Below the pieces are notes generated by a model. It saw nothing but the letters and a program-made list of their open reading frames with translations. It did no database searches and was not told the DNA's origin. A stretch of DNA of 64,000 nucleotides. It comes from Diplolepis rosae (Eukaryota; Arthropoda; Insecta; Hymenoptera; Diplolepididae). The position numbers and the translations under genes were made by a program. Position 1 is the stretch's first letter. Every line of letters begins with the position of its first letter. Location of the stretch: NCBI GenBank assembly GCA_030998225.1, contig JAPYXD010000714.1, positions 2,728,001-2,792,000 on the forward strand. The letters run 5' to 3'. Positions 10,401 to 18,548 of this stretch are shown piece by piece.

Positions 10401-10629
10401 CATGAAAAATATAAAAAATACTGAAAAGTTTAAACATTTTTACTTGCAATATACTGAAGAAAAAAACTCCATACCAATGATATCGTCGATGAATTAGCAG
10501 GAAGTGATTCCCAAACTTTCAAGATGATGGCATCGGTCAACTGCATAAGAAAGTCAGGATCAAGACCATCTTTAAAAGACAATTTAATATAGTTCTTTTT
10601 ACTATCGTCAAGAGGTCCCTTTCCTTTAT
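4277..10629 (-). CDS. VPS36: VPS36, ESCRT-II subunit (partial, four exons visible)
   Basis: VPS36 is part of ESCRT-II, which sorts ubiquitinated membrane cargo into multivesicular bodies on endosomes; its GLUE domain binds ubiquitin and phosphoinositides. Four minus-strand exons can be joined: 10629-10475, 4978-4784, 4726-4562 and 4492-4277. The first gives the end of the GLUE domain (SKKNYIKLSFKDG ... VWESLP), the second the GIIGIERNLQEKQ helical linker, the third GDITENETVKFKSYLMSLGI, and the fourth the winged-helix core ([38 protein letters not shown]). Family knowledge gives the same order. The first exon enters by completing a split codon; the later junctions are phase 0. The exons for the GLUE N-terminus and the last about 60 residues are not found. 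The 5.5-kb intron holds a mariner and an antisense exon. No stop interrupts the exons, so I read it as a functional host gene. Confidence 0.88.
4562..4726 (-). CDS. VPS36: VPS36 exon, start of EAP30 region
   Basis: 165 bp, 55 codons, phase 0. The acceptor is AAATTTCAG and the donor GTAAGT (4561-4556) is consensus. The introns on either side are 57 bp (4727-4783) and 69 bp (4493-4561), typical of small insect introns. Confidence 0.88.
4784..4978 (-). CDS. VPS36: VPS36 exon, linker and IGIER helix
   Basis: 195 bp, 65 codons if the acceptor is the CAGAG ending at 4979; this keeps the frame with both neighbours. An alternative AG at 4969-4968 would break the frame with the upstream exon as drawn. 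The donor is AGG then GTGATT, a weak but GT-type site. Confidence 0.75.
4979..6054. other. VPS36 intron sequence, no recognised gene
   Basis: AT-rich intron. A 60-codon minus-strand frame at 5067-5249 (with WFREKHVESLPKPSAQGARY) is open and not low-complexity, but I cannot assign it and see no splice evidence. Otherwise nothing is supported. Confidence 0.4.
6064..6170 (+). pseudogene. Short R1-like LINE ORF1 relic
   Basis: The frame reads PFRGTHKAYVTLKEVRDFKL, clearly related to PFRGTRKAFVRLEEASSLTL in the LINE ORF1 at 30.3 kb. Homology fades after about 40 codons and no knuckles follow. It is an isolated fragment in the VPS36 intron. Confidence 0.6.
6282..6522 (+). CDS. Probable terminal exon of an unidentified Lys-rich protein
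   Basis: A poly-T tract followed by AG at 6280-6281 makes a strong acceptor. After one base of a split codon the frame stays open for about 79 codons to TAA at 6520-6522. The product begins IKETQAVTIEMLKPRFNRTR, contains IPSTFQFHALIPDNDGQ, and ends in a strongly basic tail (KRKKIKKRPS, KKLSIKKQKDKK) that suggests a nuclear or nucleolar protein. QLQMKNFL resembles a PCNA-interacting box (Q-x-x-M-x-x-F-L), though the last position is not aromatic. AATAAA follows 41 nt after the stop. I do not recognise the protein. It is antisense inside the large VPS36 intron, so it could be a nested host gene or a retained exon of a decayed one. Upstream exons were not found. Confidence 0.5.
6563..6568 (+). 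promoter_or_regulatory. Candidate polyadenylation signal AATAAA
   Basis: Located 41 nt after the TAA of the preceding exon, which supports that frame being a true 3' end. Confidence 0.4.
6569..8173. other. Intron sequence without recognised genes
   Basis: Mostly AT-rich. The block 7600-7830 (AAGAAGGAACTTCGGGGAAA ... AGCCACGTGCCAAGG) loosely resembles 23870-24050, so it may be an old dispersed repeat. No ORF or structured RNA is supported. Confidence 0.35.
8254..9824 (-). pseudogene. Mariner transposase, broken
   Basis: The N-terminal part (ATG at 9822-9824) has mariner hallmarks LLHYFNMKKTATESH and FARFKSDDFGLEDEERPGQP. A frame change follows near 9504. The catalytic part resumes with LHRIVTFDKKWIHYDNPKRK, then HHYNARPH and YSPDLAPSDYHFF. 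Family members carry TGDEKW and HDNARPH, so the first motif is altered and the second catalytic Asp is replaced by Tyr. The insert at 8406-8931 separates the C-terminus, which ends FFWDGIYKLPERWEKVIAS...YFK and stops at 8254-8256. It is non-functional. Confidence 0.9.
8406..8931. mobile_element. Non-autonomous hAT-type element
   Basis: Ends CAGTGTTGCCAGAT and its inverse complement, flanked by perfect 8-bp duplications TATTCCAG at 8398-8405 and 8932-8939. An 8-bp duplication with CAG-type ends is the hAT signature. The 526-bp interior has no coding capacity. It inserted into the mariner transposase after that element was in place. Confidence 0.9.
9998..10474. other. VPS36 intron, nothing recognised
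   Basis: AT-rich intron between the mariner and the GLUE-domain exon. No feature is supported. Confidence 0.4.
10475..10629 (-). CDS. VPS36: VPS36 exon, C-terminal part of GLUE domain
   Basis: 155 bp. The acceptor is TCTAATTTCAG ending at 10630; the first two bases complete a split codon and 51 codons follow. The donor is TTG then GTATGG at 10474. The residues SKKNYIKLSFKDG and ILKVWESLP are conserved GLUE-domain landmarks. The next upstream exon is not identified; the Ty3 element and PLE lie in that direction. Confidence 0.85.
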
Positions 10630-11136
10630 CTGAAATTAGAAATTCAAAAATAGGTCTCATCATGACACTCGCGCTTCGCGCTCAATTTTCTGTATGCATT
10701 TTTGTAACTTTTCAATAAATTACATGATTATTGATAAATTTATTTTCTTCCAAATATCTCAAAAAGAAAAAACAATCGTAGACTTTATTTAAGGAAACGA
10801 TTTTGCAGAACAACGGTTATTTCGTATCTCACATATTTTGGTGAGAAAAATTGAATTTTTTCAACATTAAAAATTAAAACATAAAATATACATCCTGTCG
10901 AGAAATTTCTTAATAAGAATGTGTAGACCTCATTTAGGCAAATAATTTTTCATCTAAACGTTTTTTATGTATCTCATATATTTTGTCTAAAAAATGGAAT
11001 TCTTGAATTTTAATCGTATTTTTTGGAATTGAAACGAAAAATATATGTGTAGAAATGGTAGTGTCACCCTCCATATTAATATAATAAAAGATGCTGGTTT
11101 ACGATCAATGAGGGTCAAATATAAAGAAGAAAACTA
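10630..11136. other. AT-rich stretch upstream of the GLUE exon
   Basis: No exon for the N-terminal GLUE domain is recognisable. The part nearest 11136 should be the continuation of the PLE 3' region that the Ty3 element split. Confidence 0.35.
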
Positions 11137-11140
11137 TAGT

Positions 11141-11411
11141 TTTGACCGGGATCGCAAACTGAGGAGGGGAAAAGGAGGGGACGCCGAGAAGGTGCACACT
11201 AAATAAACGCGCGTATTCGCACTAAAACGCTTTATTGGTATTTACAAGGATCCGACGAACAAAACTGGGAGTCCGACGCTCCGCTCCACAACGCGGGCCA
11301 GCAGACAGTAACCGGCGACGGCACACGACCGCAGGGCATGCCGGGCCGGGTTCCCCCGAATTCTGGTCGCAGCGCTGTGTCCCCAAGGGGCACTTATGTA
11401 ACTTTGTTACA
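11141..11411 (-). repeat. 3' LTR of the Ty3 element
   Basis: Minus-strand ends are TGTAACAAAG and CCCGGTCAAA. 271 bp, about 97% identical to the copy at 18040-18310. Confidence 0.93.
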
Positions 11412-11426
11412 ACCCCCCTCCCCCTA
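11412..11426 (-). promoter_or_regulatory. Polypurine tract
   Basis: The minus strand reads AGGGGGAGGGGGGT directly against the 3' LTR, the expected position for the plus-strand primer. Confidence 0.85.
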
Positions 11427-11948
11427 ATCGGGTTGCGGTCTGTTCTTTGCTTCTGTTTTTTATTGTTTGTTTTGTATGGCGTTAACCGAGACCCAACAAG
11501 ACATTTTCTATCATTGTACATTTTATATAGCTAAAAAAAATATATATTTTTTCTTGATGATTATATCTATTAAATCAAATAATAAATTTCTTAAAAGTAT
11601 TTTCTTAATTCTAATTTCTTAACTTCAGTCTTTATTTTCCTTTATATTTTACTGTTCGCGTTGAATTGTCTGATTCCGTGTCGCTGCCGCTGTCTTTGCC
11701 CTTTTCTTTCTTGTTTTCTTGTTTTCTTGTTCCTGTTCTTTCTTCTCTCCCAGTTTGGTTTAGTTTTTCCTCTCTCTATATCTATCTAAATTCGTTTTTT
11801 AATTCCATTTTCTTTCTTGCCTCTTTTCTTCTTCTAAATTCTTCCTTATTCTAAAATTTCTGTGGTTAGCGGGGTCTGGAGCAGGTCTAGTAGCCTTGGG
11901 CACTTGTGCTTCGGTGATTCCGTCACGTTCATCTCTTGGTAACACTGC

Positions 11949-14900
11949 TCACATTTCAGTTTTTTCTATGTATTTTTTAATGTCTTTTACGTTCCAATTG
12001 CCAAGTGACTTACCTTTTTTGTTTTTTATTTCGTAAATTGTCGGTGAGATTTTTGTTTTTATGAAAAATGGGCCCTCAAAATTTTTGTTTAACTTTTTTG
12101 CTATATTATCTGCTTTATTTGACAACGTTTCTTCGCTTCTTAGTACCTGTTCCCCTATCTCGTAGCTAATTGGTCTACGTCTTAAGTTATAATATTTTGT
12201 CTGTCTTTCATTTGCTAATTCTAAATTTTTCTGTACCTCGTCTTTTATTATTTTCAACCTGTTTAGTCTCTCTACCCACTTCCCTACTTCTTGTGATTCT
12301 ATTTTCTCTATGTTTATTAAATCTTTGTTTAGCGTTTGAATTGGTTCTAATTCCCTTCCAAAGTTTAAGAATGCTGGTGTGAAACCTGTTGACGCATGTT
12401 TACTAGTATTTAGCGCGAATTGTAGGTCTTCCAAATTTTCATCCCATTCTCTATGGTCTTTTTCAAGGTACGCTTTGATCGCTGTTTTTATTGATCTGTT
12501 ACATCTTTCTGTTGGGTTTGATTGTGGGTGGTATCGTGGTGTTTTTGAATGTCGTATTCCGAAGTTTTGCGTTAGCTTCGCCATGATTCTGTTTACGAAT
12601 TCTTTGCCGTTGTCTGTAAATAATATTCTTGGTGTTCCCCATTTCGATATGATTTTTCTGTGGAATTCCTTTTCTATCGTTTTTGCTACTTTGTTTTTTA
12701 TTGGAATTATTTCCACCAATTTGGTGAACATGTCTACGCAAACAAGTATATATTGGTTTTTTGCTTTTAACCTTGGCAGTGGGCCCATTATGTCTGCTGC
12801 TACTACTGTCCATGGTTCTTCAATTATTCTTTTTCCCAATAGTCCCACTTGGTTGTTAATTTTAGGTTTAATTCTTTGGCATGTGTCACATTCTTTCACG
12901 TATTTCAATGTTTCTGAATACATTCCTGGCCAAAAATAGTTCTCTGCAATTCTTGCGTATGTTTTTTCCATACCTAAATGTCCTGCTTATTTATTATCGT
13001 GGTTCTCTTTTAACACGTGTTCTCTTAATTCCTTCGGTATTATTAATTTCCATGGACTGCTATCTAGGTCTAGACTTGATTTTAGTGGGTCTGGTCTAAA
13101 AAAATATAATTGGTTATCTCTTATTCGCCAGTTTGGGTTTTCCGCTGGTTTTTTCTTTACTTGCATTAGTTTGTGATTATACCATTCGTCGTTGATTTCT
13201 TTGCTTTTCTCTTTTTCTTTTTCCTTTGCCATTAATAACGTACTTGCTACAGAGTCCAACTTTTCGCCTGTCCTTGATAATGCGTCTGGTGCGTAATTTA
13301 AGGAGCCTTTCCTGTATATGATTTCGTAGTCGTATTCTAGTAACTCCAGTGCCCATCTTGCCAATCGTCCAGTTGGGTTTTTCAAATTATGTAACCATTT
13401 TAAGGCAATATGGTCTGTTATAACTTTAAATGTATATCCTTCTAAATACGGCCTGAATTTACGTATTGCCCATACTACCGCTAGGCACTCTTTTTCTGAA
13501 GTTGAATATTTTCTCTCTGCTTCGTTGAGGCTTCTACTTGCGAATGCTATCACGTGGTTGTTGTTATCTATGTTTTGAGTTAACACGGCTTCTAGTCCCG
13601 TGTCACTTGCGTCAGTTTCGAGTTGAAATGGATGGTGGAAATTGGGACATGCCAGTATAGGTCCTGTTGTTAGTAATTTTTTAATTTTCTCCAAAGCCTG
13701 TTCTTGTTCTGCGTTCCATTTCAATTCTACTCCTTTTTTCAATAACGTGTGTAGGGGTTCCATTATTTCTGAGAATTTGGGTATGAATCTTCTGTACCAC
13801 GATGTCATTCCAATGATTCTTTGTAACTGTTTTACATTTTTTGGTGTTGGGAATTCCAGGATGGGTTTTATTTTATCTTCGTCCATCAGTAGTCCTTTTT
13901 CGTTTACTATGAATCCCAAGTATTTTACTTCCGAGCATCCAAATTCGCATTTTTCTAGGTTTATTGTTAATCCTGCTTGGTTTATTTTTTCTAGAACTAT
14001 TTCTAAATTTTTCAAATGTTCTTCGAAGTTTTCTGTTACTATAATTATGTCATCGAGGTAGCAGAATACATTGGGTTTTAAGTCTGGTGTTATTATTTTA
14101 TCCATTAACCGCTGGAACGTAGCTGGAGCGTTTGTTAATCCGAATGGCATTCTTTTAAATTGGTACATTCCTTTTCCTGGTACTGTGAATGCTGTTATTT
14201 TTCTTGATTCTTCTTCTAGTGGTATTTGGTGGTATGCTGAGCGAAGATCAATTTTTGATATGTATCTTGCTGACCTCAATGCATTTAAAATTTCTGCCAT
14301 GATTGGTATTGGGTACAAGCCTTTTTTCGTTATTTTATTTACTTTTCTGAAATCTAAGCAGAATCTATATTTTCCGTTTGGTTTCTTGATCATAACTACT
14401 GGGTTCGACCAATCGCTATTCGAGGGTTCGATTACGTCCTCTTCCAAAATTTTATCAATTTCCTCGTACATATACTCTCTTACTTTGGGCGAGACGTGGT
14501 AATATCTTTGTTTGATTGGTTCGTGGCCTTGTACATCTATTTTGTATTTTGTCATGTGTGTGGGTTCGAGTTTTGTTCCTGTTTTGTTAACCTTTCTTTC
14601 GATTAATTTTCTTAATTGCTGTCCTTGGTTTTCGTTTAGTTCTATTATTCCCTCGCATTTTTCGTTTTCTGTTTCTTTTCTTTCCTTCAATACTTTTCCA
14701 TTCTTGCTTTCTTCGTTTCGTTCTCTTTTCAGTTTTAATTTATTCTGTATTTCCTTTTCGGGTTCTTCCTCTATTTCATTTACCATTCGTTTGTCCCCAT
14801 GCTTTGCTTTTGCTTTGACAGCTGTTAGTATTACATTTTCTTTTTCTAAGGGACTAGAACTAGGGACTTCTTGCCTCTGTTCTTCATTTTCTCGTGAAAT

Positions 14901-15662
14901 GAGACTTCCTTGTCTCACTGGTATTTTGGACCATCTTGTGTCCATTATCTGACCGACTTCAGGTAGGGTATGGTTGGTTGGGGTACTAGTGGGTATTTCT
15001 ACCTATTGCAGGTTGCTTGTTGGTCTTACTTCTTGATTTTGTAACTTTGTTTTGTCTCTGGGCTTTCTTTTCTCTTCTTGGCTTCTTTTGTTTTGTTCTC
15101 TTCCATTTTCCTCATCGTTTTCTCTCACTTTATTTTCCTTGGGGTCTGTTTCTATTTTGTATTTTATGTGTGGTTTTTCTGGTAGCCACCAGTTTCTCTT
15201 TTCGAAATCTAACTTTAGTCCCAGTCTTTCTATCATATCTGTTCGTAAGATCCCTGTGGATCGCAGTTCGGGTACCAAGCTAAATAATAAATACTTTTTA
15301 ATGTGTCCTACCTCAATCGGAATCAGTACTTGTCCCGTTATCTCTAATTTTTGACCATTTGCAACTATTAATTTGTCGTTGCTTGGTTTTTTGATTTTGT
15401 AGTCTAATTTTTCTATTTGTTTAAAGAATTCTTTGCTGATATACGAGTGGGTTGCACCTCTGTCCACTAATACTTTATATTTTGTATTTTCCCATTTTCT
15501 TATTATGTGCATTCTCGTTTCGTCTGGTGTGTTGTCTGTTTCGGTTTTCTTTGGCGATATGGTTTGGTAATTCTGCGGGCTACTATTCGCCTCTAGTAGC
15601 CTCCGTTTGCGTTTCCCTGACTGTACCAACAGTCGCGTTGCATATGTCCTTTGCCTCCGCAA
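11949..15662 (-). pseudogene. pol: Ty3 pol: protease, RT, RNase H, integrase (two in-frame stops)
   Basis: One frame extends from 15662 to 11949, broken by TAG at 15003-15005 and TAA at 12987-12989. Protease: YKVLVDRGATHSYIS, where family members have D-T/S-G, so the active-site residue after Asp is Arg. RT: PVVMIKKPNGKYRFCLDFRK, MPFGLTNAPATFQRLMD and the catalytic YLDDII. RNase H: LETDASDTGLEAVL and TDHIALKWL. Integrase: zinc-binding remnant H-x-C-x2-C (ECDTCQRIKP), VVAADIMGPLP, TDNGKEF and NPTERCNRSIK for the catalytic acids, then a GPF/Y-like C-terminus. The second stop falls between K and AGHLG at the zinc-binding domain. Expression would need -1 frameshifting from gag. Confidence 0.92.
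15578..15617 (-). promoter_or_regulatory. -1 ribosomal frameshift signal at gag-pro junction
   Basis: The heptamer GGGAAAC (minus strand, 15617-15611) is phased G GGA AAC in the gag frame. Nine bases later comes a perfect 7-bp stem GGCTACT / AGTAGCC (15601-15595 and 15584-15578) with a 10-nt loop. The gag stop TAG (15595-15593) overlaps the stem. Pol is in the -1 frame, as the signal requires. Confidence 0.8.
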
Positions 15663-17083
15663 TTATAACATCTTATTAGCTGTTGTGCTGTATTGCTACT
15701 GTTTTCTCCTTTTTGTTCCCTGTACTGGGTGAACTCTCTTGCCTTTGGGTTCAACTCCCATTTTTTATTTTCTTAATATCTTCCTTTATTGTTGTCATTT
15801 GTTTCCTGTTTGTTCTGTTCCATGTCCTCTAGTTCTCTTCTTCGGTTTTCGTCTCTTAGGTTGTATGTTAGTTCTGGTAATTTGGGGTTCCCTTCTAGCT
15901 GTTGTCTGTTGCTGTATCTGGCTATTTGATTTTCCTCTTTCCCAAACCAATTCATTGGATTTGGGTATCTGGAATTTTGGTTATAGTTAAATCTTACTCT
16001 ATTTTGAAATTTGTTAATACCTCGATTTTGTGGGTATGTGTTTTGACTTCTCTGGTTGTTATAGAAATATTTTGTTCCGTTGTTGGCATATCTTGGCTGG
16101 AATTGTTGTCTGTTTTGTATGTTGTATAATTCGTATTTACTATTATTTTGTCTTTCATAATTATTTTCATGGCTTTGATTGTTTTGTTGCTCTTGGTTTT
16201 TCTCTTGTTCTATTATATAAGATCTGTCATTCCTATTGTTTTCCCATATTTTAATTTTTGCAAAATTTTTAAATGGATTTCTTGTAATGTAAATTTTATA
16301 TTCGAGTCTTAAATTCCCGTAAACTTTTTTTAATTGCCATTCCAAGCTGGGAAGTGGTTCTAATTTCTCGAATAACTGTCTCATTTCTATTATGAAACTG
16401 TGAATTTCTTGGTTTTTCTTTTGATTGCTACAATTTATTTTGTCATGAATTACTTCTAGGTACTTTTCATTTAAATAGGCCTGTTTGAACTCTTGTATAA
16501 ACTCTTCTATATTGTGCCAATTTCTTTTATTTACCTGATACCAACTTTGGGCTTCTCCTATTAGGACGGCATCTAAGTTTTCTAGGATATCTTGTTTGTT
16601 GATTTTATACCCTTTTATGAATCGAAATAAATTATTTAAAAAATATGTTGGGCTATCGTCTATATTGTTTCTGAATTTAACCGGCCAGTTTAGCATGATC
16701 TGGAAAGGTGTTTGGACCATTCCGAATGGAAAGAGTGATGCTCGCATTGCCTGTATTTCGTTGCCTTGTATGTCTTCATCGTTTAGATTATTATTTTCTC
16801 TGCTTTGGTTATTGTATTTTTCGGCTTGCGTGTCGTTTTGTTTATTTTCTGTGGTCGTTATTAATGTATTTCTTATTAATTTCCGGGGCGCTGGTGTTGG
16901 TAATTTTAACGTATTTTGGTCTTCTTCGCTTTCTTCTATTCTTCTGTTGTCTGACCTTTTGTCCGTTTTTGTTATTCTATTCCTATTTACTTTTATTTGG
17001 CTTTCTGCTGTAGGGCTAACTATGTTCTGTGCGTTGTGCGTCTCTACAATTTTATTTTGTGTACTTTTTAAGATTTGTTCCAT
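15593..17083 (-). pseudogene. gag: Ty3 gag: capsid and zinc knuckle
   Basis: ATG at 17083 opens a 436-codon frame. It contains a capsid-like region with FIKGYKINKQDILENL and GEAQSWYQVNKRNW, then an Asn/Gln/Arg-rich segment. A TAA at 15773-15775 interrupts it, but the same frame resumes and carries a CCHC knuckle CYNCGGKGHMQRDC at 15670-15623, ending at TAG 15593-15595. One stop therefore separates capsid from nucleocapsid. The overlap with pol contains the frameshift signal. Confidence 0.85.
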
Positions 17084-17177
17084 TTTATCTTTTAATGACT
17101 ATTTCTAGGGTTAATTCTTGAATTTTTGATTTATCGTTTTTTTGTTCTTCATTTTCAATAAGTATTTCTGCTTCTTT

Positions 17178-17855
17178 TCAAAATTCATTATTCGTTTCTA
17201 TAAACGAGTCTGTTTCGAATGTTCTATCTTCTTTTTTTCTTTGATTTCTTTTGTATATGTCTCGCTCTAATTCATCCGTTTCTAATTTTTCCCTAATTAT
17301 TTTTTCGATCTTTACCCTCTCCTTATCTAGTTTTTTCGTTTCGCTTCTTTTTATTTCGCGTTCTCTCTCCCAGTATTCTAATTCTAATTCCCAACATTTT
17401 ATTTTATCTAAATCTAAGTTTTCTTCTTCCTCTAACATTCGCCAATAACCTACCGTATTTTCCGCATTAGGAGATAGCATGCCTTTGTAAGTACTATTTA
17501 TTATTTCTGTGTCTATGTTGTGTTTCTGTAATGTGTCCTTGTTTTGTCCGTCTTTGTCTTGTGGTTTTGAAATTGTCTTTATGGTACTTATTGTGGCTTT
17601 CGGTATTGTGCCTGTTTTGTTGGCATGCTGTCTCTCTCTAACCTCTAATTCTATTTCTTTGTTTCTCATTTCTACTGATTCTACCTTTCTTATATTATTT
17701 CCCGCTATTTCTCTATTTTCGCTCTCTTCATCCTTTAATTTATTCTTTGACAATTTATTTTCCAACTCTGTTTCCTTTATTTTTTCATTTTCGCTAATTT
17801 CAATTTTATTGGCCATTTTTCTGTTCTTTTTTATTTTTCCAGACCTTAATTTCAT
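17178..17855 (-). CDS. N-terminal gag-like ORF of the Ty3 element
   Basis: 225 codons from ATG 17855 to TGA 17178-17180. The product starts MKLRSGKIKKNRK and is very rich in Glu, Lys, Ile and Asn, probably coiled coil, with no recognised domain. The gag frame at 17083 is in a different phase, so this is either a separate leader ORF or the N-terminal part of gag separated by a stop and a frameshift; reading continues another 30 codons past the TGA in the same frame. I favour a decayed gag N-terminus. Confidence 0.55.
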   Translation of the reverse strand: MKLRSGKIKKNRKMANKIEISENEKIKETELENKLSKNKLKDEESENREIAGNNIRKVESVEMRNKEIELEVRERQHANKTGTIPKATISTIKTISKPQDKDGQNKDTLQKHNIDTEIINSTYKGMLSPNAENTVGYWRMLEEEENLDLDKIKCWELELEYWEREREIKRSETKKLDKERVKIEKIIREKLETDELERDIYKRNQRKKEDRTFETDSFIETNNEF

Positions 17856-18024
17856 CGACTTATTTCTACGTTACTTACTCGTGATGTCTGCTATTCCTTT
17901 TATTTTATTTTTGTGTTACGCTTTACTTATTCATTCACTTGGCAATTTTCACTTTGCAATTTTCACTTAGCAATTTTCACTTATATACGTGTTTTCTCGG
18001 CTAAAGGACTTTGTGGGTTATTTT

Positions 18025-18035
18025 GTTGGGCGCCA
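18025..18035 (-). promoter_or_regulatory. Primer-binding site, tRNA-Lys type
   Basis: The minus strand reads TGGCGCCCAAC four bases inside the 5' LTR. Eleven bases match the 3' end of tRNA-Lys, a primer used by gypsy-like elements. Confidence 0.75.
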
Positions 18036-18039
18036 AGTT

Positions 18040-18310
18040 TTTGACCGGGATCGAAAACTGAGGAGGGGAAAAGGAGGGGACGCCGAGAAGGTGCACACTA
18101 AATAAACGCGCGTATTCGCACTAAAACGCTTTATTGGCATTTACAAGGATCCGACGAACAAAACTGGGAATCCGACGCTCCGCTCTACGACGCGGGCCAG
18201 CAGACAGTAACCGGCGACGGCACACGACCGCAGGGCATGCCGGACCGGGTTCCCCCGAATTCCGGTCGCAGGGCTGTGTCCCCAAGGGGCACTTATGTAA
18301 CTTTGTTACA
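18040..18310 (-). repeat. 5' LTR of the Ty3 element
   Basis: 271 bp; eight substitutions and no gaps relative to the left LTR by eye. It should contain the promoter; no clear TATA box could be fixed. Confidence 0.93.
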
Positions 18311-18326
18311 TAGTGTCAAAATTGTT

Positions 18327-18367
18327 GCGACGTTTCGTTGGCTATGGGTTTGCCAACTTCATCAGGC
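18327..18367 (-). ncRNA. Hammerhead ribozyme motif of the PLE
   Basis: The minus strand reads CUGAUGA (18365-18359), one extra A, a 6-bp stem II GUUGGC/GCCAAC with loop AAACCCAUA, then GAAAC (18336-18332) and GUC. All core bases fit the hammerhead consensus, with predicted cleavage after GUC (18329). Stem III is only the self-complementary ACGU, a form reported for Penelope-like elements that probably work as dimers. Stem I begins GC/GC, then an internal loop, so it is weak. It lies 3' of the PLE reading frame on the same strand, as expected for a PLE terminal repeat. The Ty3 insertion starts 18 bp beyond the cleavage site. Confidence 0.75.
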
Positions 18368-18548
18368 TTTATTAAATTAAAAAAAAACACCAAATATTAA
18401 AATTGTCACACACAAGAAAAATAAAAATTAAATTAACTTAACATCCAGAACATACACAAAATTGTTAAAATTTTACCTTTATAAAAGAAGTTTAACTCAT
18501 GATGAGTAATGTCGATAAAATAAAATTACAATAAAAGTCATGATTTAC

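Larger units (their letters stand above)
11141..18310 (-). mobile_element. Full-length Ty3-type LTR retrotransposon
   Basis: Two 271-bp LTRs, a primer-binding site, a polypurine tract and a 4-bp duplication TAGT (11137-11140 and 18311-18314) define a 7170-bp element on the minus strand. Gene order is gag, protease, RT, RNase H, integrase, with no env-like ORF, which is Ty3 order. The LTRs differ at eight positions by my count, so the insertion is fairly recent, yet pol and gag carry several single-base lesions. It lies within the 3' end of the PLE at 18549-20561. Confidence 0.93.

Noticed and set aside
12170..17970. Many long plus-strand frames across the Ty3 element
   Set aside because: They are shadows of the minus-strand gag and pol frames; their hydrophobic Phe/Ser/Leu-rich content is the complement of Lys/Glu/Asn-rich coding sequence.
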